Of a stretch of 64,000 bases of DNA, positions 8,553 to 17,345 are shown one piece after another. Numbering within the stretch: position 1 is the first letter of the stretch; the number at the start of each line of letters is the position of its first letter. The notes beneath the pieces were generated by a model that saw nothing but the letters and a program-made list of their open reading frames with translations, ran no database searches and had not been told where the DNA came from. The stretch covers positions 2,418,001-2,482,000 of the forward strand of contig NZ_QYUN01000002.1 in the NCBI RefSeq assembly GCF_003590875.1. Direction: 5' to 3'. The position numbers and the translations under genes are program-made. Source of the DNA: Noviherbaspirillum cavernae (lineage in GTDB: Bacteria > Pseudomonadota > Gammaproteobacteria > Burkholderiales > Burkholderiaceae_D).

Positions 8553-8819
8553 ATGAATATGAGCATTTTCGGGTCTATTGAAGGGTGGGATTGCGGGCAG
8601 AGTGGTAATTACTGGGGGCAGTATGCGATGGATTGCTTACCCGAAGAGATCAAGAAAGCGTGCTACGGCAAATTAGCGTTTGTCAGCATGACCGAGTCTG
8701 ACGGGCGACGGCTCACTCAAAAATTCTGCGCTGGGCGCGACGTAATTGTGGTATCAGAACGCATTGTTCCTCAAGGCTACGCGAGCGAGGCTGACCTAGA
8801 GCGATTTTCAAATCAATGA
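8553..8819 (+). CDS. Small hypothetical protein, 3' end fused to IS630 sequence
   Basis: 88 residues, not recognised. A GGGGGA purine run stands immediately before the ATG at 8553; a second in-frame ATG at 8559 has better spacing from it. The sequence is Gly/Trp/Tyr-rich at the start (GSIEGWDCGQSGNYWGQYAM) with no signal peptide or membrane helix. The last codon and stop lie inside the probable left end of the IS630 element (from about 8814), so the natural C-terminus may have been lost. Low GC relative to the flanks fits recently acquired DNA. Confidence 0.45.
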   Translation: MNMSIFGSIEGWDCGQSGNYWGQYAMDCLPEEIKKACYGKLAFVSMTESDGRRLTQKFCAGRDVIVVSERIVPQGYASEADLERFSNQ

Positions 8820-9767
8820 ATGGAATAACCGCAGTGGGCGAACCAGCCGCTGGCATCGCTGTTGCTGATTCTGCCGATCACTTTGGTGAGCGCCTGATCA
8901 AGCGCCTCACGTGTCCGGGCCTTCATGCCGCGCAAGCGGGTTTTGATTTTGGACCAGCAAGGCTCGATCGGTGACCAGTCGGGAGAGTACGGCGGCAGGT
9001 AAATCAGTTGCGCGCCGGCGCCAGCAATCATGGCTTCAATGTCCGGGACCTTGTGGACGCTCAGGTTATCCATCACCACCACGTCACCTGAGCGCAGCGT
9101 CGGCACCAGAGCATGGGCAACACAAGCCCGGAATACCGCCGCATCGACCGCGCCTTCGACCGTCATGACGGCCTCCATGCCATGGCAGGAAAGCGAACCG
9201 GGAATGCTGACATTGCGCCCGAAGTTTCCCGGTACCGCGTCATGCACCCGCTGGCCGTGCATCGCCCGTCCATAACGACGCGTCATGGCAATGTTCAGGC
9301 CGGACTCGTCGATGAATTTCAGCCTTTTGACAGGACAGGATGCGATCTGCTTGCGGTAGCGACGACGTGCCAGACGTACGCGCGCCATGTCCCGTTCTGT
9401 GGCATGTACGGTCTTTTTTTCGGCGCAGGCCCATCCGATGCAGAACCCGGCACATGGTGGGTTCACTGACGGCAATGCCGGTACCGGCCTGCAATCGTCC
9501 GATCAACTCTTTCAAAGTCAGATCGGACTGTTCCAGCAGCCACTGCCGCAATTGCTCTCGGCAAGCCTCATCAAGCAGTACGCGTCGTCCGGATTTATGC
9601 CGCTGTCGAACCAGCTCGCCGCCACTGCGGCGATAGTGGCTCAACAGCGCTTCGACAAAGGACAGGCTGACATTGAAAAACCCGGCCACTTCGCGTTGCG
9701 ATTGTGTTCCTCGTTCGCACGCCTGCACGATTTTCCGCCGCAAATCCTCAGAATAGGGAGCCGCCAT
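8813..9767 (-). CDS. IS630-family transposase, two overlapping frames
   Basis: The first frame (ATG at 9767) gives an N-terminal helix-turn-helix part (MAAPYSEDLRRKIVQAC ... SGRRVLL). The second frame gives the DDE catalytic part: FIDESG, VVMDNLSVHK and SPDWSPIEPCWSKIK supply the Asp-Asp-Glu triad. The frames join at a run of seven A on the coding strand (T7 at 9414-9420). With six A the reading would be one continuous protein. Frameshifting by slippage is known in this family, but a one-base mutation or sequencing error would look the same. The stop is at 8813-8815. Confidence 0.85.
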
Positions 9768-9855
9768 GATTGCACCTTCGGCATTGCATATATGCCCATG
9801 GGACCCGCCCCCCTTACACATGCCGTGTTCAATTACCATGCGGTGATCTTCATTG
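8814..9855 (-). mobile_element. IS630-family insertion sequence (ends approximate)
   Basis: About 1.04 kb holding one frameshifted transposase gene. The ends are tentative: an imperfect inverted motif CAATGAA...ACCGCA is found at 8814-8833 and, reversed, at 9839-9855 (TGCGGTGATCTTCATTG). No TA target duplication, expected for this family, is visible next to these motifs, so the true ends may lie a few bases to tens of bases outside. Confidence 0.6.
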
Positions 9856-9988
9856 GGTGCAGCAGACTTGCCGTTGAATATACCAACAGCTAATGGATTT
9901 AGTAACTTCTAGCAGCCCAAATCAACCCAAAAAACACCCTAAATTTTGGGTATTTCGTGGTATCCCAAGACATATCGAAATATACTAA

Positions 9989-10900
9989 GAGCCTATCCCG
10001 GTAGGCCGTCGGCAAGGGAAATTGCGAGGTAAATGGTGGTCCAAGCGCATGTTGGCGAAGGAGGTTCGACATGGGCATGGTCAAGCAGGACGACGGCTGG
10101 CGTTTGCCAGACAGACTCTGGGCGCAAATGGAGCCGCTTTTACCGCCACGCAAGCCACATCCGCTGGGCTGCCATAACCCGCGTGTCTGCGACCGGGCAG
10201 CCATGGATGCGATCTTGTTCGTGTTGCGTACCGGTTGCCAGTGGAATGCATTGAACGGTACCGGCATTTGTTCCAGCAGTTCGGCGCATCGGCGCTTTCA
10301 GGAATGGGTTGATGCCGGCGTGTTCGAGGAGTTCTGGATGCATGGGCTGTTGTCGGCAGCGGCGTTGCGGGAAATCGACTGGTCCTGGCTGTCACTCGAC
10401 GGCGCGATGACCAAGGCTCCTCTGGGTGGGGAAAAAAATCGGCCCCAATCCAACGGATCGCGGCAAAGGCGGCGTCAAGCGCAGCCTGCTGACGGACGCA
10501 CACGGCATTCCCCTGGCCATCGTCATTGATGGTGCGAACCGCCATGACATGAAGCTGGCGCGACCGACACTGGAGTCGCTGGAAGTGGGGCGACCGTCAT
10601 TGCTTGCGGTGTGGCCACAAGGACTGTGCCTGGACAAGGGCTATGACTATCCGCAGATCCAGCAGTTGGCGCTTGAATTGGGCTACCGGGCGCACATCCG
10701 GTCACGCGGGGAGGAAGCGCAGCAGCGGCAGACGGGAACGAGAGCCCGCCGCTGGGTGGTGGAGCGTACGCATAGCTGGCTGAACCGGTTTCGTGGCTTG
10801 CTGATTCGTTGGGCCAAGAAGGCGAAGAACCATCTCGCGTTCCTTCATCTCGCCTGCGGCATTATCACCTGGCGAAGCATAGGCCTACTGGGATAGGCTC
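9989..10900 (+). mobile_element. IS5-family (IS427-like) insertion sequence with terminal repeats
   Basis: 912 bp bounded by 18-bp inverted repeats with one mismatch: GAGCCTATCCCGGTAGGC at 9989-10006 and its near-complement at 10883-10900. The bases TAA flank both ends (9986-9988 and 10901-10903), consistent with a short target duplication at a CTAA/TAAG-type site, as expected for this family. The right end is only 16 bp from the CCA end of the tRNA-Val gene. Confidence 0.9.
10071..10896 (+). CDS. IS5-family transposase in two frames joined at an A7 run
   Basis: Frame one starts at 10071 (MGMVKQDDGWRLPDRLW) and carries the N-terminal domain and the first catalytic Asp (WLSLDGA). Frame two carries GPNPTDRGKGG, VIDGANRHDMKL (second Asp region) and RRWVVERTHSWLNRFR (catalytic Glu region). 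The junction is a run of seven A at 10432-10438; deleting one A gives a continuous reading ...GGEKIGPNPTDRG. Two-frame organisation with slippage is common in this IS group, so the element may still be active. Confidence 0.88.
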
Positions 10901-10916
10901 TAAGTGCTTGATTTGA

Positions 10917-10991
10917 TGGTGGACGGTACTGGGATCGAACCAGTGACCCCTGCCGTGTGAAGGCAGTGCTCTACCCCTGAGCTAACCGTCC
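10917..10991 (-). tRNA. tRNA-Val (anticodon CAC)
   Basis: The complement folds into a full cloverleaf: 7-bp acceptor stem GGACGGT/ACCGTCC, D-arm GCTC...GAGC, anticodon stem CTGCC/GGCAG around loop TTCACAC (anticodon CAC), T-arm ACTGG/CCAGT with TTCGATC, discriminator A and encoded CCA at 10917-10919. The 3' end points at the IS elements and the biosynthetic cluster, which is the usual orientation for an island integrated at a tRNA. Confidence 0.97.
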
Positions 10992-11028
10992 AAAGCGACC
11001 CGAATTATCTCACAAAAGATGGGCCAGA

Positions 11029-11739
11029 TCAATTTCCGGGAGTGGCGCGCCAAATGCTGGCGCCTTTCACTTCCTTGTCCAGGCGGTCGAGGAGCGCTTC
11101 GTGTTCGGCGCACTCGTCTTCGGATGCCTGCATGACAATGATGTCCGCCATGGGAGCGTTTTCCAGCACCATGTCGCTGACGGTAGCGGTTTCGGCCACG
11201 GCAAGATCGATCGTCAGGCTGTTCTGGCCTCGCGTCATCGCAAGATAAACCTCGGCCAGCAATTCGGCATCGAGCAACGCGCCGTGGAGCGCGCGGTGCG
11301 CATTCGAGATGCCGTAGCGGTCGCACAATGCGTCGAGCGAATTGCGCTTGCCCGGATGCATTTCCTTCGCTTGCACCAGCGTGTCGGTGATCTCGCCTAC
11401 GTGATCGGCGAAGCGGGGAAAACTCAAGCGCTTGAATTCCGCATCCAGAAAGGCGAGGTCGAATGGCGCATTGTGAATGATGATTTCCGCGCCGCTGACG
11501 TAATCGCGCAGTTCATTGGCGATCTCGGCGAATTTCGGTTTGTCGCTGAGGAATTCGGTCGTCAATCCGTGCACGGCAAGCGCACCCTCTTCCGAGTCTC
11601 GTTCCGGATTGATATAGGTGTGAAAGTTGTTGCCGGTCAGGCGGCGGTTGATGATTTCGACGCAGCCAACTTCGATGATGCGGTCGCCGGAGCGCGGATT
11701 GAGACCTGTGGTTTCGGTATCGAGAACGATTTGTCGCAT
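11029..11739 (-). CDS. dnaQ: DNA polymerase III epsilon subunit (3'-5' proofreading exonuclease)
   Basis: 236 residues. Exonuclease motif I DTETTG at residues 7-12, motif II around NAPFDLAFLDAEF near 90-102, and motif III HGALLDAEL near 152-160 give the DEDDh catalytic set. The C-terminal about 60 residues form the linker and alpha-subunit-binding tail. The length is normal for beta-proteobacterial DnaQ. It lies 3 bases after the efflux permease on the same strand and downstream of rnhA, its common neighbour, from which it is here separated by the efflux pair. Confidence 0.96.
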   Translation of the reverse strand: MRQIVLDTETTGLNPRSGDRIIEVGCVEIINRRLTGNNFHTYINPERDSEEGALAVHGLTTEFLSDKPKFAEIANELRDYVSGAEIIIHNAPFDLAFLDAEFKRLSFPRFADHVGEITDTLVQAKEMHPGKRNSLDALCDRYGISNAHRALHGALLDAELLAEVYLAMTRGQNSLTIDLAVAETATVSDMVLENAPMADIIVMQASEDECAEHEALLDRLDKEVKGASIWRATPGN

Positions 11740-11742
11740 GAT

Positions 11743-14700
11743 TCAATGAGCAGTTACGGGGGACGCGACCGGCTGCGCGTCGGCCATGACGGCCGGCATG
11801 TGCGCTTTCTGACGCGACAGGAAGGTATAGACGGTCGGCACCACGAACAGGGTCAGCAGCGTGCCGAAGCTCATGCCGCCGACGATGACCCAGCCGATCT
11901 GGATGCGCGATTCCGCACCGGCGCCGGTCGCTAGCGCGAGCGGCATGGCACCCAACACCATCGCGCCGGTCGTCATCAGGATCGGACGCAAGCGCAATTC
12001 CGCCGCCTCCACAATGGCTTCGTGCATGGATTTTCCTTGCTCGCGCAACTGGTTCGTGAATTCCACGATCAGGATGCCGTGCTTGGTGATCAGTCCGACC
12101 AGCGTGATCAGGCCGATCTGGCTGTACACGTTGAGCGTGCCGCCGCTCAACTGCAATGCGCCCAGCGCTCCGGCCATCGACAACGGCACGGTCAGCATGA
12201 TGATGAACGGGTCGATGAAGCTTTCAAACTGTGCAGCCAGTACGAGATAGATGAATGCCAGCGCGAGTACGAAGGTCAGCATCAGGCTGCCGCTGGAGGT
12301 CTTGTATTCGCGCGACGAGCCCGACAAATCCGTGGCGTAGCCGGGCTTGATGTGTTTCTGCGCAGTCGCTTCCATGAAGTCCAGCGCTTCGCCTTGGGTG
12401 TAGCCATTGGCGAGGTTGGCGGAAATGACCACGGCCCGGCGCTGGCCAAAGTGATTCAGTTCGCGCGGCGCAACCGTTTCCTGCACCTTCAACAGACTCG
12501 CCAGCGCAATCATCTGGTCGTTCTTGCTGCGCACGAAAATGTTGTTGATGTCTTCCGGCGAATTCCGCTCGCCCTTGCCGATCTGGACCACCACATCGTA
12601 CTGCTCGCCGTCTTTCTTGAAGCGCGTGACATTGCGCCCGCCAAGCATGGTTTCCAGAATCCGGCCGACGGTTTCGATCTGCACGCCGGCATCCGCCGCC
12701 TTGTCGCGGTCGACCGTGACATTGACTTGCGGCTTGTTCAGGCGCAGATCGGTGTCGATATTGGCCAGACCGGGGTTCTTGCTCGCCTCGGCGACGATCT
12801 GCTGCACCACATCCTGCATTTCCTGATATGGCGCACTGCTCATCACCACGAGATTGACCGGACGTTCTCGCGCCGACTGTCCGAGCGAAGGCGGCGCATT
12901 CGGGAAGGCCAGCAAGCCGGGGATGCCCGCCATTTTCGGCTGCATTTCCTTGACCATCTGCAGCGTTGATCGATTGCGATCTTCCCAATCGACAGTGCGA
13001 AAAAATGCGATCCCGCGCTCCACCGTGGGCGAGCCGGACACGATGAAGATACGGTCGATTTCCTTCGTTTCCCTGGCGATGTCTTCGAGGCGCAGCGCAT
13101 ACTTCTGCGTATAGTCCAGCGAGGCGCCGTCCGGGCCGGAAAGTGAAGTGAAGATGACGCCGCGGTCCTCGATCGGAGCCAGCTCTTTCTTCATGCTCGT
13201 GCCCAGCCAGACCAGCCCGCCAATAACAATCACGTACACCAGCACGACCAGCCAGCGCGCCGACAACGACGTTACCAGCATGCGCCGATACGCAGCGGTG
13301 ATGGCGTTCAAGCCATTTTCGACGATGCGATAGACCGGGCCGTGCTTTTCCTGATGCTTGAGGAGGACGGAACACATCATGGGCGACAGCGTCAGCGCGA
13401 CGAAACCGGACACGATCACCGCACCTGCCAGCGTCAATGCGAATTCGATGAACAATCTTCCGGTACGCCCCGGCGTAAACGCGACCGGCGCATATACCGC
13501 GGCCAGCGTCATGGTCATCGCGATCACCGCGAAGCCGATTTCCTTTGCGCCTTTCAGGGCGGCATCAAACGGCTTCATCCCTTCTTCGATATGCCGGTAG
13601 ATGTTTTCGAGGACGACGATGGCATCGTCCACCACCAGGCCGATGGCAAGCACCAGTGCAAGCAGCGTCAGCGTATTGATTGAAAAGCCGGCCAGCGACA
13701 TCAGCGCGAACGCGCCGATCAGGGACACCGGGATCGTGACCAGCGGAATGATCGATGCACGGAATGAACGCAAGAACACGAAAATGACCAGCCCCACCAG
13801 CACCACCGCTTCACCGATGGTGTGGTACACCGATTTGATGGAGCGGTCGATGAACACGGTCGAGTCATACGAGATGCCGACTTCGATGCCTTGCGGTTTC
13901 AGCTCCTCGTTCAGTTTCGGCAGTTCGGCCTTCACATAGGCGGCCAGTTCCAGCGGATTCGCGGTGGCCTGCCGGATCACGCCGAGCGCCACTGCGTTGC
14001 CGCCATTGAAGCGCACCGATGAACGTTCTGCCGCCGGTCCGATTTCGACCCGCGCCACGTCCTTCAGACGCACCGCATAGCCGTTGACGTTGCGAACGAT
14101 GATGTTTTCGAATTCTTCCGGCGTCGTCAGGTCAGTTTGCGAGACGACCGAGAATTCGCGCTGCATCGATTCGATCCGGCCGGCGGGCACTTCAACATTC
14201 TGCCGGCGCAGTGCATCTTCGACATCCGGCGGGGTCAGGCGCTGGGCGGCGAGCTTGTTGCGGTCGAGCCAGATGCGCATGGAATATTTGCGGTCGCCGT
14301 TGATGCGCACATCGGCCGCACCCGGCAACAGCTGCATACGCGGCTTGACGATGCGGTTGGCGACATCGGTCAAGTCCAGTGACGACATCGTGGTGCTGGA
14401 AAAGGCCAGCCAGATGATCGGACTGGCATCGGCCTCAACCTTGGCGATGACGGGTTCCTCAATCGTCTGCGGCAGTTTCGAGCGCACGCGCGAGACGCGG
14501 TCGCGCACGTCGTTGGCACCGGAATCGGGGTTCTTTTCAAGGCGGAAGCGCACCGTGATCTGGCTTTGTTCCGCGCGCGAAATCGAAGTCAGGACATCGA
14601 TGCCGTCGATGCCGGCGATGGAATCCTCCAGCGGCTTGGTGATCTGCGATTCAACCACCTCCGAACTCGCGCCCGGATACTTGGTATCGACGGTCACCAC

Positions 14701-14829
14701 CGGCTCGTCGATCTTCGGATACTCGCGCACGGAGAGCTGCTTGTAGGAAACCAGCCCGACAAGCACGATGATGAGCGACATCACCGTCGCAAACACGGGA
14801 CGACGAATGCAGATATCGGATAAAACCAT
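11743..14829 (-). CDS. RND multidrug efflux permease (HAE-1 family)
   Basis: 1028 residues, the expected size for AcrB/MexB-type inner-membrane proton-drug antiporters. It opens with IRRPVFATVMSLIIVLVG (TM1). It has two porter/docking halves and the TM4 proton-relay aspartate pair in LVVDDAIVVLENIYRHIE near residues 400-417. Sequence details (MQLLPGAADVRINGDRKYSMRIWLD, SIKSVYHTIGEAVVLVG) are typical of the branch common in Burkholderiales and related to MexK/MexW types. It is translated 11 bases after the adaptor gene. No outer-membrane channel gene is adjacent, so it must borrow one. The substrates cannot be told from sequence. Confidence 0.94.
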   Translation of the reverse strand: MVLSDICIRRPVFATVMSLIIVLVGLVSYKQLSVREYPKIDEPVVTVDTKYPGASSEVVESQITKPLEDSIAGIDGIDVLTSISRAEQSQITVRFRLEKNPDSGANDVRDRVSRVRSKLPQTIEEPVIAKVEADASPIIWLAFSSTTMSSLDLTDVANRIVKPRMQLLPGAADVRINGDRKYSMRIWLDRNKLAAQRLTPPDVEDALRRQNVEVPAGRIESMQREFSVVSQTDLTTPEEFENIIVRNVNGYAVRLKDVARVEIGPAAERSSVRFNGGNAVALGVIRQATANPLELAAYVKAELPKLNEELKPQGIEVGISYDSTVFIDRSIKSVYHTIGEAVVLVGLVIFVFLRSFRASIIPLVTIPVSLIGAFALMSLAGFSINTLTLLALVLAIGLVVDDAIVVLENIYRHIEEGMKPFDAALKGAKEIGFAVIAMTMTLAAVYAPVAFTPGRTGRLFIEFALTLAGAVIVSGFVALTLSPMMCSVLLKHQEKHGPVYRIVENGLNAITAAYRRMLVTSLSARWLVVLVYVIVIGGLVWLGTSMKKELAPIEDRGVIFTSLSGPDGASLDYTQKYALRLEDIARETKEIDRIFIVSGSPTVERGIAFFRTVDWEDRNRSTLQMVKEMQPKMAGIPGLLAFPNAPPSLGQSARERPVNLVVMSSAPYQEMQDVVQQIVAEASKNPGLANIDTDLRLNKPQVNVTVDRDKAADAGVQIETVGRILETMLGGRNVTRFKKDGEQYDVVVQIGKGERNSPEDINNIFVRSKNDQMIALASLLKVQETVAPRELNHFGQRRAVVISANLANGYTQGEALDFMEATAQKHIKPGYATDLSGSSREYKTSSGSLMLTFVLALAFIYLVLAAQFESFIDPFIIMLTVPLSMAGALGALQLSGGTLNVYSQIGLITLVGLITKHGILIVEFTNQLREQGKSMHEAIVEAAELRLRPILMTTGAMVLGAMPLALATGAGAESRIQIGWVIVGGMSFGTLLTLFVVPTVYTFLSRQKAHMPAVMADAQPVASPVTAH

Positions 14830-14840
14830 GACGCGCCCCG

Positions 14841-16049
14841 TTAGTTCTTCGCGACGCGCATCGCCGGCGCAACGGCCGCGCCGCTGTCGTTGGCCTTGGC
14901 GGCATCGCTCGGTTTGCCGTTTCGTTCGCCGCCGTCCGCGATTCTGACCGGTACGCCGTTGCTCGACAGTCTCATCTGGCCGGCAGTCACGACTGTCTCG
15001 CCGAGTCGCAATCCTTCCGTGATCTCGACCTTCGCATCGCGGCGCATGCCGATCTTGACTTCGACACGCGCAGCCTTGCCGTCCACGACTTTCCAGACGG
15101 TCGCCTTGCCGCCCTGCGGCACGATCGCCTCCTCCGGCACGACCAGCGCATTCTCGCGCTGGCCAAGGATCAACTTGACACGCGCGAACATGCCTGGCTT
15201 CAGCCTGCCTTCGGGATTGGAGATGCGGCCGCGCAACAAGGCAGAACGGCCTGAACTGTCGACCTGCGGATCGATCGCGTCGACCTTGGCAGCAAAAGGC
15301 TTGTTCGGCAGCGCGTCGACCACGACCTCGATATCCTGGCCGGGCCGCACGATGTCAACGAATTTTTCCGGCACGCGAAAGTCGACTTTCACGCTGGAGA
15401 TGTCTTCGAGGTTGACGAGATCCGCGCCGTCCTTCACGTAGTCGCCCACGCTGACGCTGCGGATGCCGACCACGCCGGCAAACGGCGCCTTGATTTCCAG
15501 CTTGGACAGCTTCGCCTGCGCCAGCGCCAGCTTCGCCTCGAGAACCTGCACGTTCGATGCCGACTCGTCGCGGGCGCGGATGGAGATGAATTTCTGCTTC
15601 GCGAGATCGTCGTTGCGCTCAAAGTTGGCGCGTGCAATGTCGAGTTCGGCCTTCGCCTGCTGCACTTCCGCCTGATTGACCGCAGAATCGAAGGCAACCA
15701 GCACTTGTCCTTTCCTCACGCTCTGGCCATCGGCGAAATTGAGTCTGGTGATGCGGCCCGCGACCTCCGGCCGGATCACGACCGCCTCGTTCGAGCGGAT
15801 CGTGCCGGTCGCGTTGATGTCGTCGAGCAGGCGCGCCGCCGACACAATGGCCACATCAACCGCAATCGGGCCGTTGCCGCTGGCGCTCCTGGGCGCGGCA
15901 TTCGCGATACCTGCCGGTGCCGGCGGGACCGCTCCGGCGGTTTTCTCGTTGGGTCCCGAGGTTCCGCGTTGCGCGTAAAAGGCGTAAGTGCCGAGGGCTG
16001 CAATGCCGAGTGCGGCGATGCCGGAATAAACCAGTCTCCGTGCGTTCAT
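14841..16049 (-). CDS. RND efflux periplasmic adaptor (membrane fusion protein)
   Basis: 402 residues. The N-terminus MNARRLVYSGIAALGIAALG is a signal-anchor. Residues about 70-110 and 180-210 form the split lipoyl domain (RITRLNFADGQSVRKGQ, KLEIKAPFAGVVGIRSV), with a helical hairpin between them. A beta-barrel (VKVDFRVPEKFVD) and a membrane-proximal domain (LVVPEEAIVPQGGKATVWKV) follow. It bridges the permease to an outer-membrane channel. It lies 75 bases after rnhA and 11 bases before the permease start, so the pair is probably co-transcribed, perhaps also from the rnhA promoter. No dedicated regulator gene is nearby. Confidence 0.93.
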   Translation of the reverse strand: MNARRLVYSGIAALGIAALGTYAFYAQRGTSGPNEKTAGAVPPAPAGIANAAPRSASGNGPIAVDVAIVSAARLLDDINATGTIRSNEAVVIRPEVAGRITRLNFADGQSVRKGQVLVAFDSAVNQAEVQQAKAELDIARANFERNDDLAKQKFISIRARDESASNVQVLEAKLALAQAKLSKLEIKAPFAGVVGIRSVSVGDYVKDGADLVNLEDISSVKVDFRVPEKFVDIVRPGQDIEVVVDALPNKPFAAKVDAIDPQVDSSGRSALLRGRISNPEGRLKPGMFARVKLILGQRENALVVPEEAIVPQGGKATVWKVVDGKAARVEVKIGMRRDAKVEITEGLRLGETVVTAGQMRLSSNGVPVRIADGGERNGKPSDAAKANDSGAAVAPAMRVAKN

Positions 16050-16124
16050 GTGTTTGCTTGTTATTGGAAGAGTTGGGACAAGGATGCGTGCATGAGAGTC
16101 ATTGAATGTAGCACAAGGCCTGTT

Positions 16125-16562
16125 TCAGGACACGGAGGCAACGCCCAGGTTGGCAAGCGCGTCGGCGCGCTCGTTGCCCGCATGTCCGGCGTGGCCCTTG
16201 ACCCAGCGCCACTGGATCGCATGGTCCGCTTGCGCGGCATCGAGCGCCTGCCACAGATCGACGTTCTTGACCGGCGCCTTCGCCGCGGTTTTCCAGCCGC
16301 GCGCCTTCCAGCCGTGGATCCATTCGCTGATGCCCTTCTGGACGTACTGGCTGTCCGTATGGACGATCACCTCGCATGGACGCTTGAGCAAGGAGAGCGC
16401 TTCGATGACCGCCTTCAGTTCCATGCGGTTGTTGGTGGTATTCAGCTCGCCGCCGAAGAGTTCCTTGCGGTGTTCTCCGGCCACCAGCAACGCTCCCCAA
16501 CCGCCGGGGCCCGGATTTCCCTTGCAGGCGCCGTCGGTGTAAATCTCGATTTTTTCCATCAT
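16125..16562 (-). CDS. rnhA: Ribonuclease HI
   Basis: 145 residues. It cuts the RNA strand of RNA-DNA hybrids. The four catalytic acids are visible: Asp in [16 protein letters not shown], Glu in [10 protein letters not shown], Asp in VHTDSQYV and Asp in [11 protein letters not shown], with the basic handle segment [15 protein letters not shown] between them. The start overlaps the methyltransferase stop (ATGATGA); the first of two tandem ATG codons is taken. It is upstream of dnaQ as in many proteobacteria. Confidence 0.97.
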   Translation of the reverse strand: MMEKIEIYTDGACKGNPGPGGWGALLVAGEHRKELFGGELNTTNNRMELKAVIEALSLLKRPCEVIVHTDSQYVQKGISEWIHGWKARGWKTAAKAPVKNVDLWQALDAAQADHAIQWRWVKGHAGHAGNERADALANLGVASVS

Positions 16563-17341
16563 TGATCTGTATTCTTGTGTATGCGGTTAGTGGCGGGGAC
16601 CGCCTTGGGGGCGTTGGCCGGCCGCGTTTTCCATGCGGGACCGATCAGACGCATGCCCCTGACGCGCTTGATCGCCTGCACCATGTAGATGGCGCCGAGA
16701 TAAGGCCACCAGCGGTCGCCCGCTTTTTCCATGAATGAAAAACGGTCCAGCCACTTGGTGGTGATGAAAGGCGGCGCATAACAGCCGTAGTGGCCGCGAT
16801 TGACTTCCATGTTGAGGAGCTTCAGCCAGTCCTTCAGGCGCGGCAGGCTGATGAACTCCCCGTTCTGCGGCAGAAAATGCGCGCCGGTCAGACGACCCGC
16901 TGCCTGACGCAAGCCCCACAGACTGGCCGGATTGAAGCCGCAGACAATAACCTGCCCTTCGGGAATCAGCACCCGCTCCACTTCACGCAACACCTGGTGG
17001 GGCTCTTCGGTGAATTCCAGCACATGCGGCAAGACCAGCAGGTCGAGACTTTGTGACGCAAACGGCAACTCGGCAAAATCATGCACCACCACGATCGGCA
17101 CCGTATTGCCGTCTTCCGCAGCAGCGGGAAGATGCGTGTCGGTGAGCCATTTGTTGGGCATCCGATTGGCACTCAGGGCGTTAATCTGGGGCAAGCCGAT
17201 CTGCATCGCATTGAAGCCGAAAATATCCGCCGTCAGCATGTCCAGCCGCGCTTGCTGCCATGCCCGCACATAGCTTCCGGCTGGCGTTTCCAGCCATGCA
17301 CCGAGCGATATAATGGCTTTTTCGGCTGAAAGGTTATGCAT
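16559..17341 (-). CDS. Class I SAM-dependent methyltransferase (uncharacterised, rnhA-linked)
   Basis: 260 residues from the ATG at 17341, chosen because the conserved N-terminal block ([22 protein letters not shown]) starts soon after it. The methyltransferase-11 core is visible: [28 protein letters not shown] near residues 82-109 and [11 protein letters not shown] near 125. This conserved family sits beside rnhA and gloB in beta- and gamma-proteobacteria; its substrate is unknown to me. Its start is only 4 bases from the divergently read gloB start, so the promoter regions of the two genes must overlap the opposite coding sequence. Confidence 0.85.
   Translation of the reverse strand: MHNLSAEKAIISLGAWLETPAGSYVRAWQQARLDMLTADIFGFNAMQIGLPQINALSANRMPNKWLTDTHLPAAAEDGNTVPIVVVHDFAELPFASQSLDLLVLPHVLEFTEEPHQVLREVERVLIPEGQVIVCGFNPASLWGLRQAAGRLTGAHFLPQNGEFISLPRLKDWLKLLNMEVNRGHYGCYAPPFITTKWLDRFSFMEKAGDRWWPYLGAIYMVQAIKRVRGMRLIGPAWKTRPANAPKAVPATNRIHKNTDQ
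17309..17314 (+). promoter_or_regulatory. TATAAT -10 box for gloB inside the methyltransferase gene
   Basis: A perfect TATAAT lies about 32 bases upstream of the gloB ATG, within the first codons of the oppositely read methyltransferase gene. No convincing -35 element is visible at 16-18 bases upstream. Confidence 0.45.
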
Positions 17342-17345
17342 CGTT

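Noticed and set aside
9899..9988. Reverse-strand frame next to the IS5 element that could be an integrase remnant near the tRNA
   Set aside because: Only about 25 codons outside the IS; no tyrosine-recombinase motif is visible.
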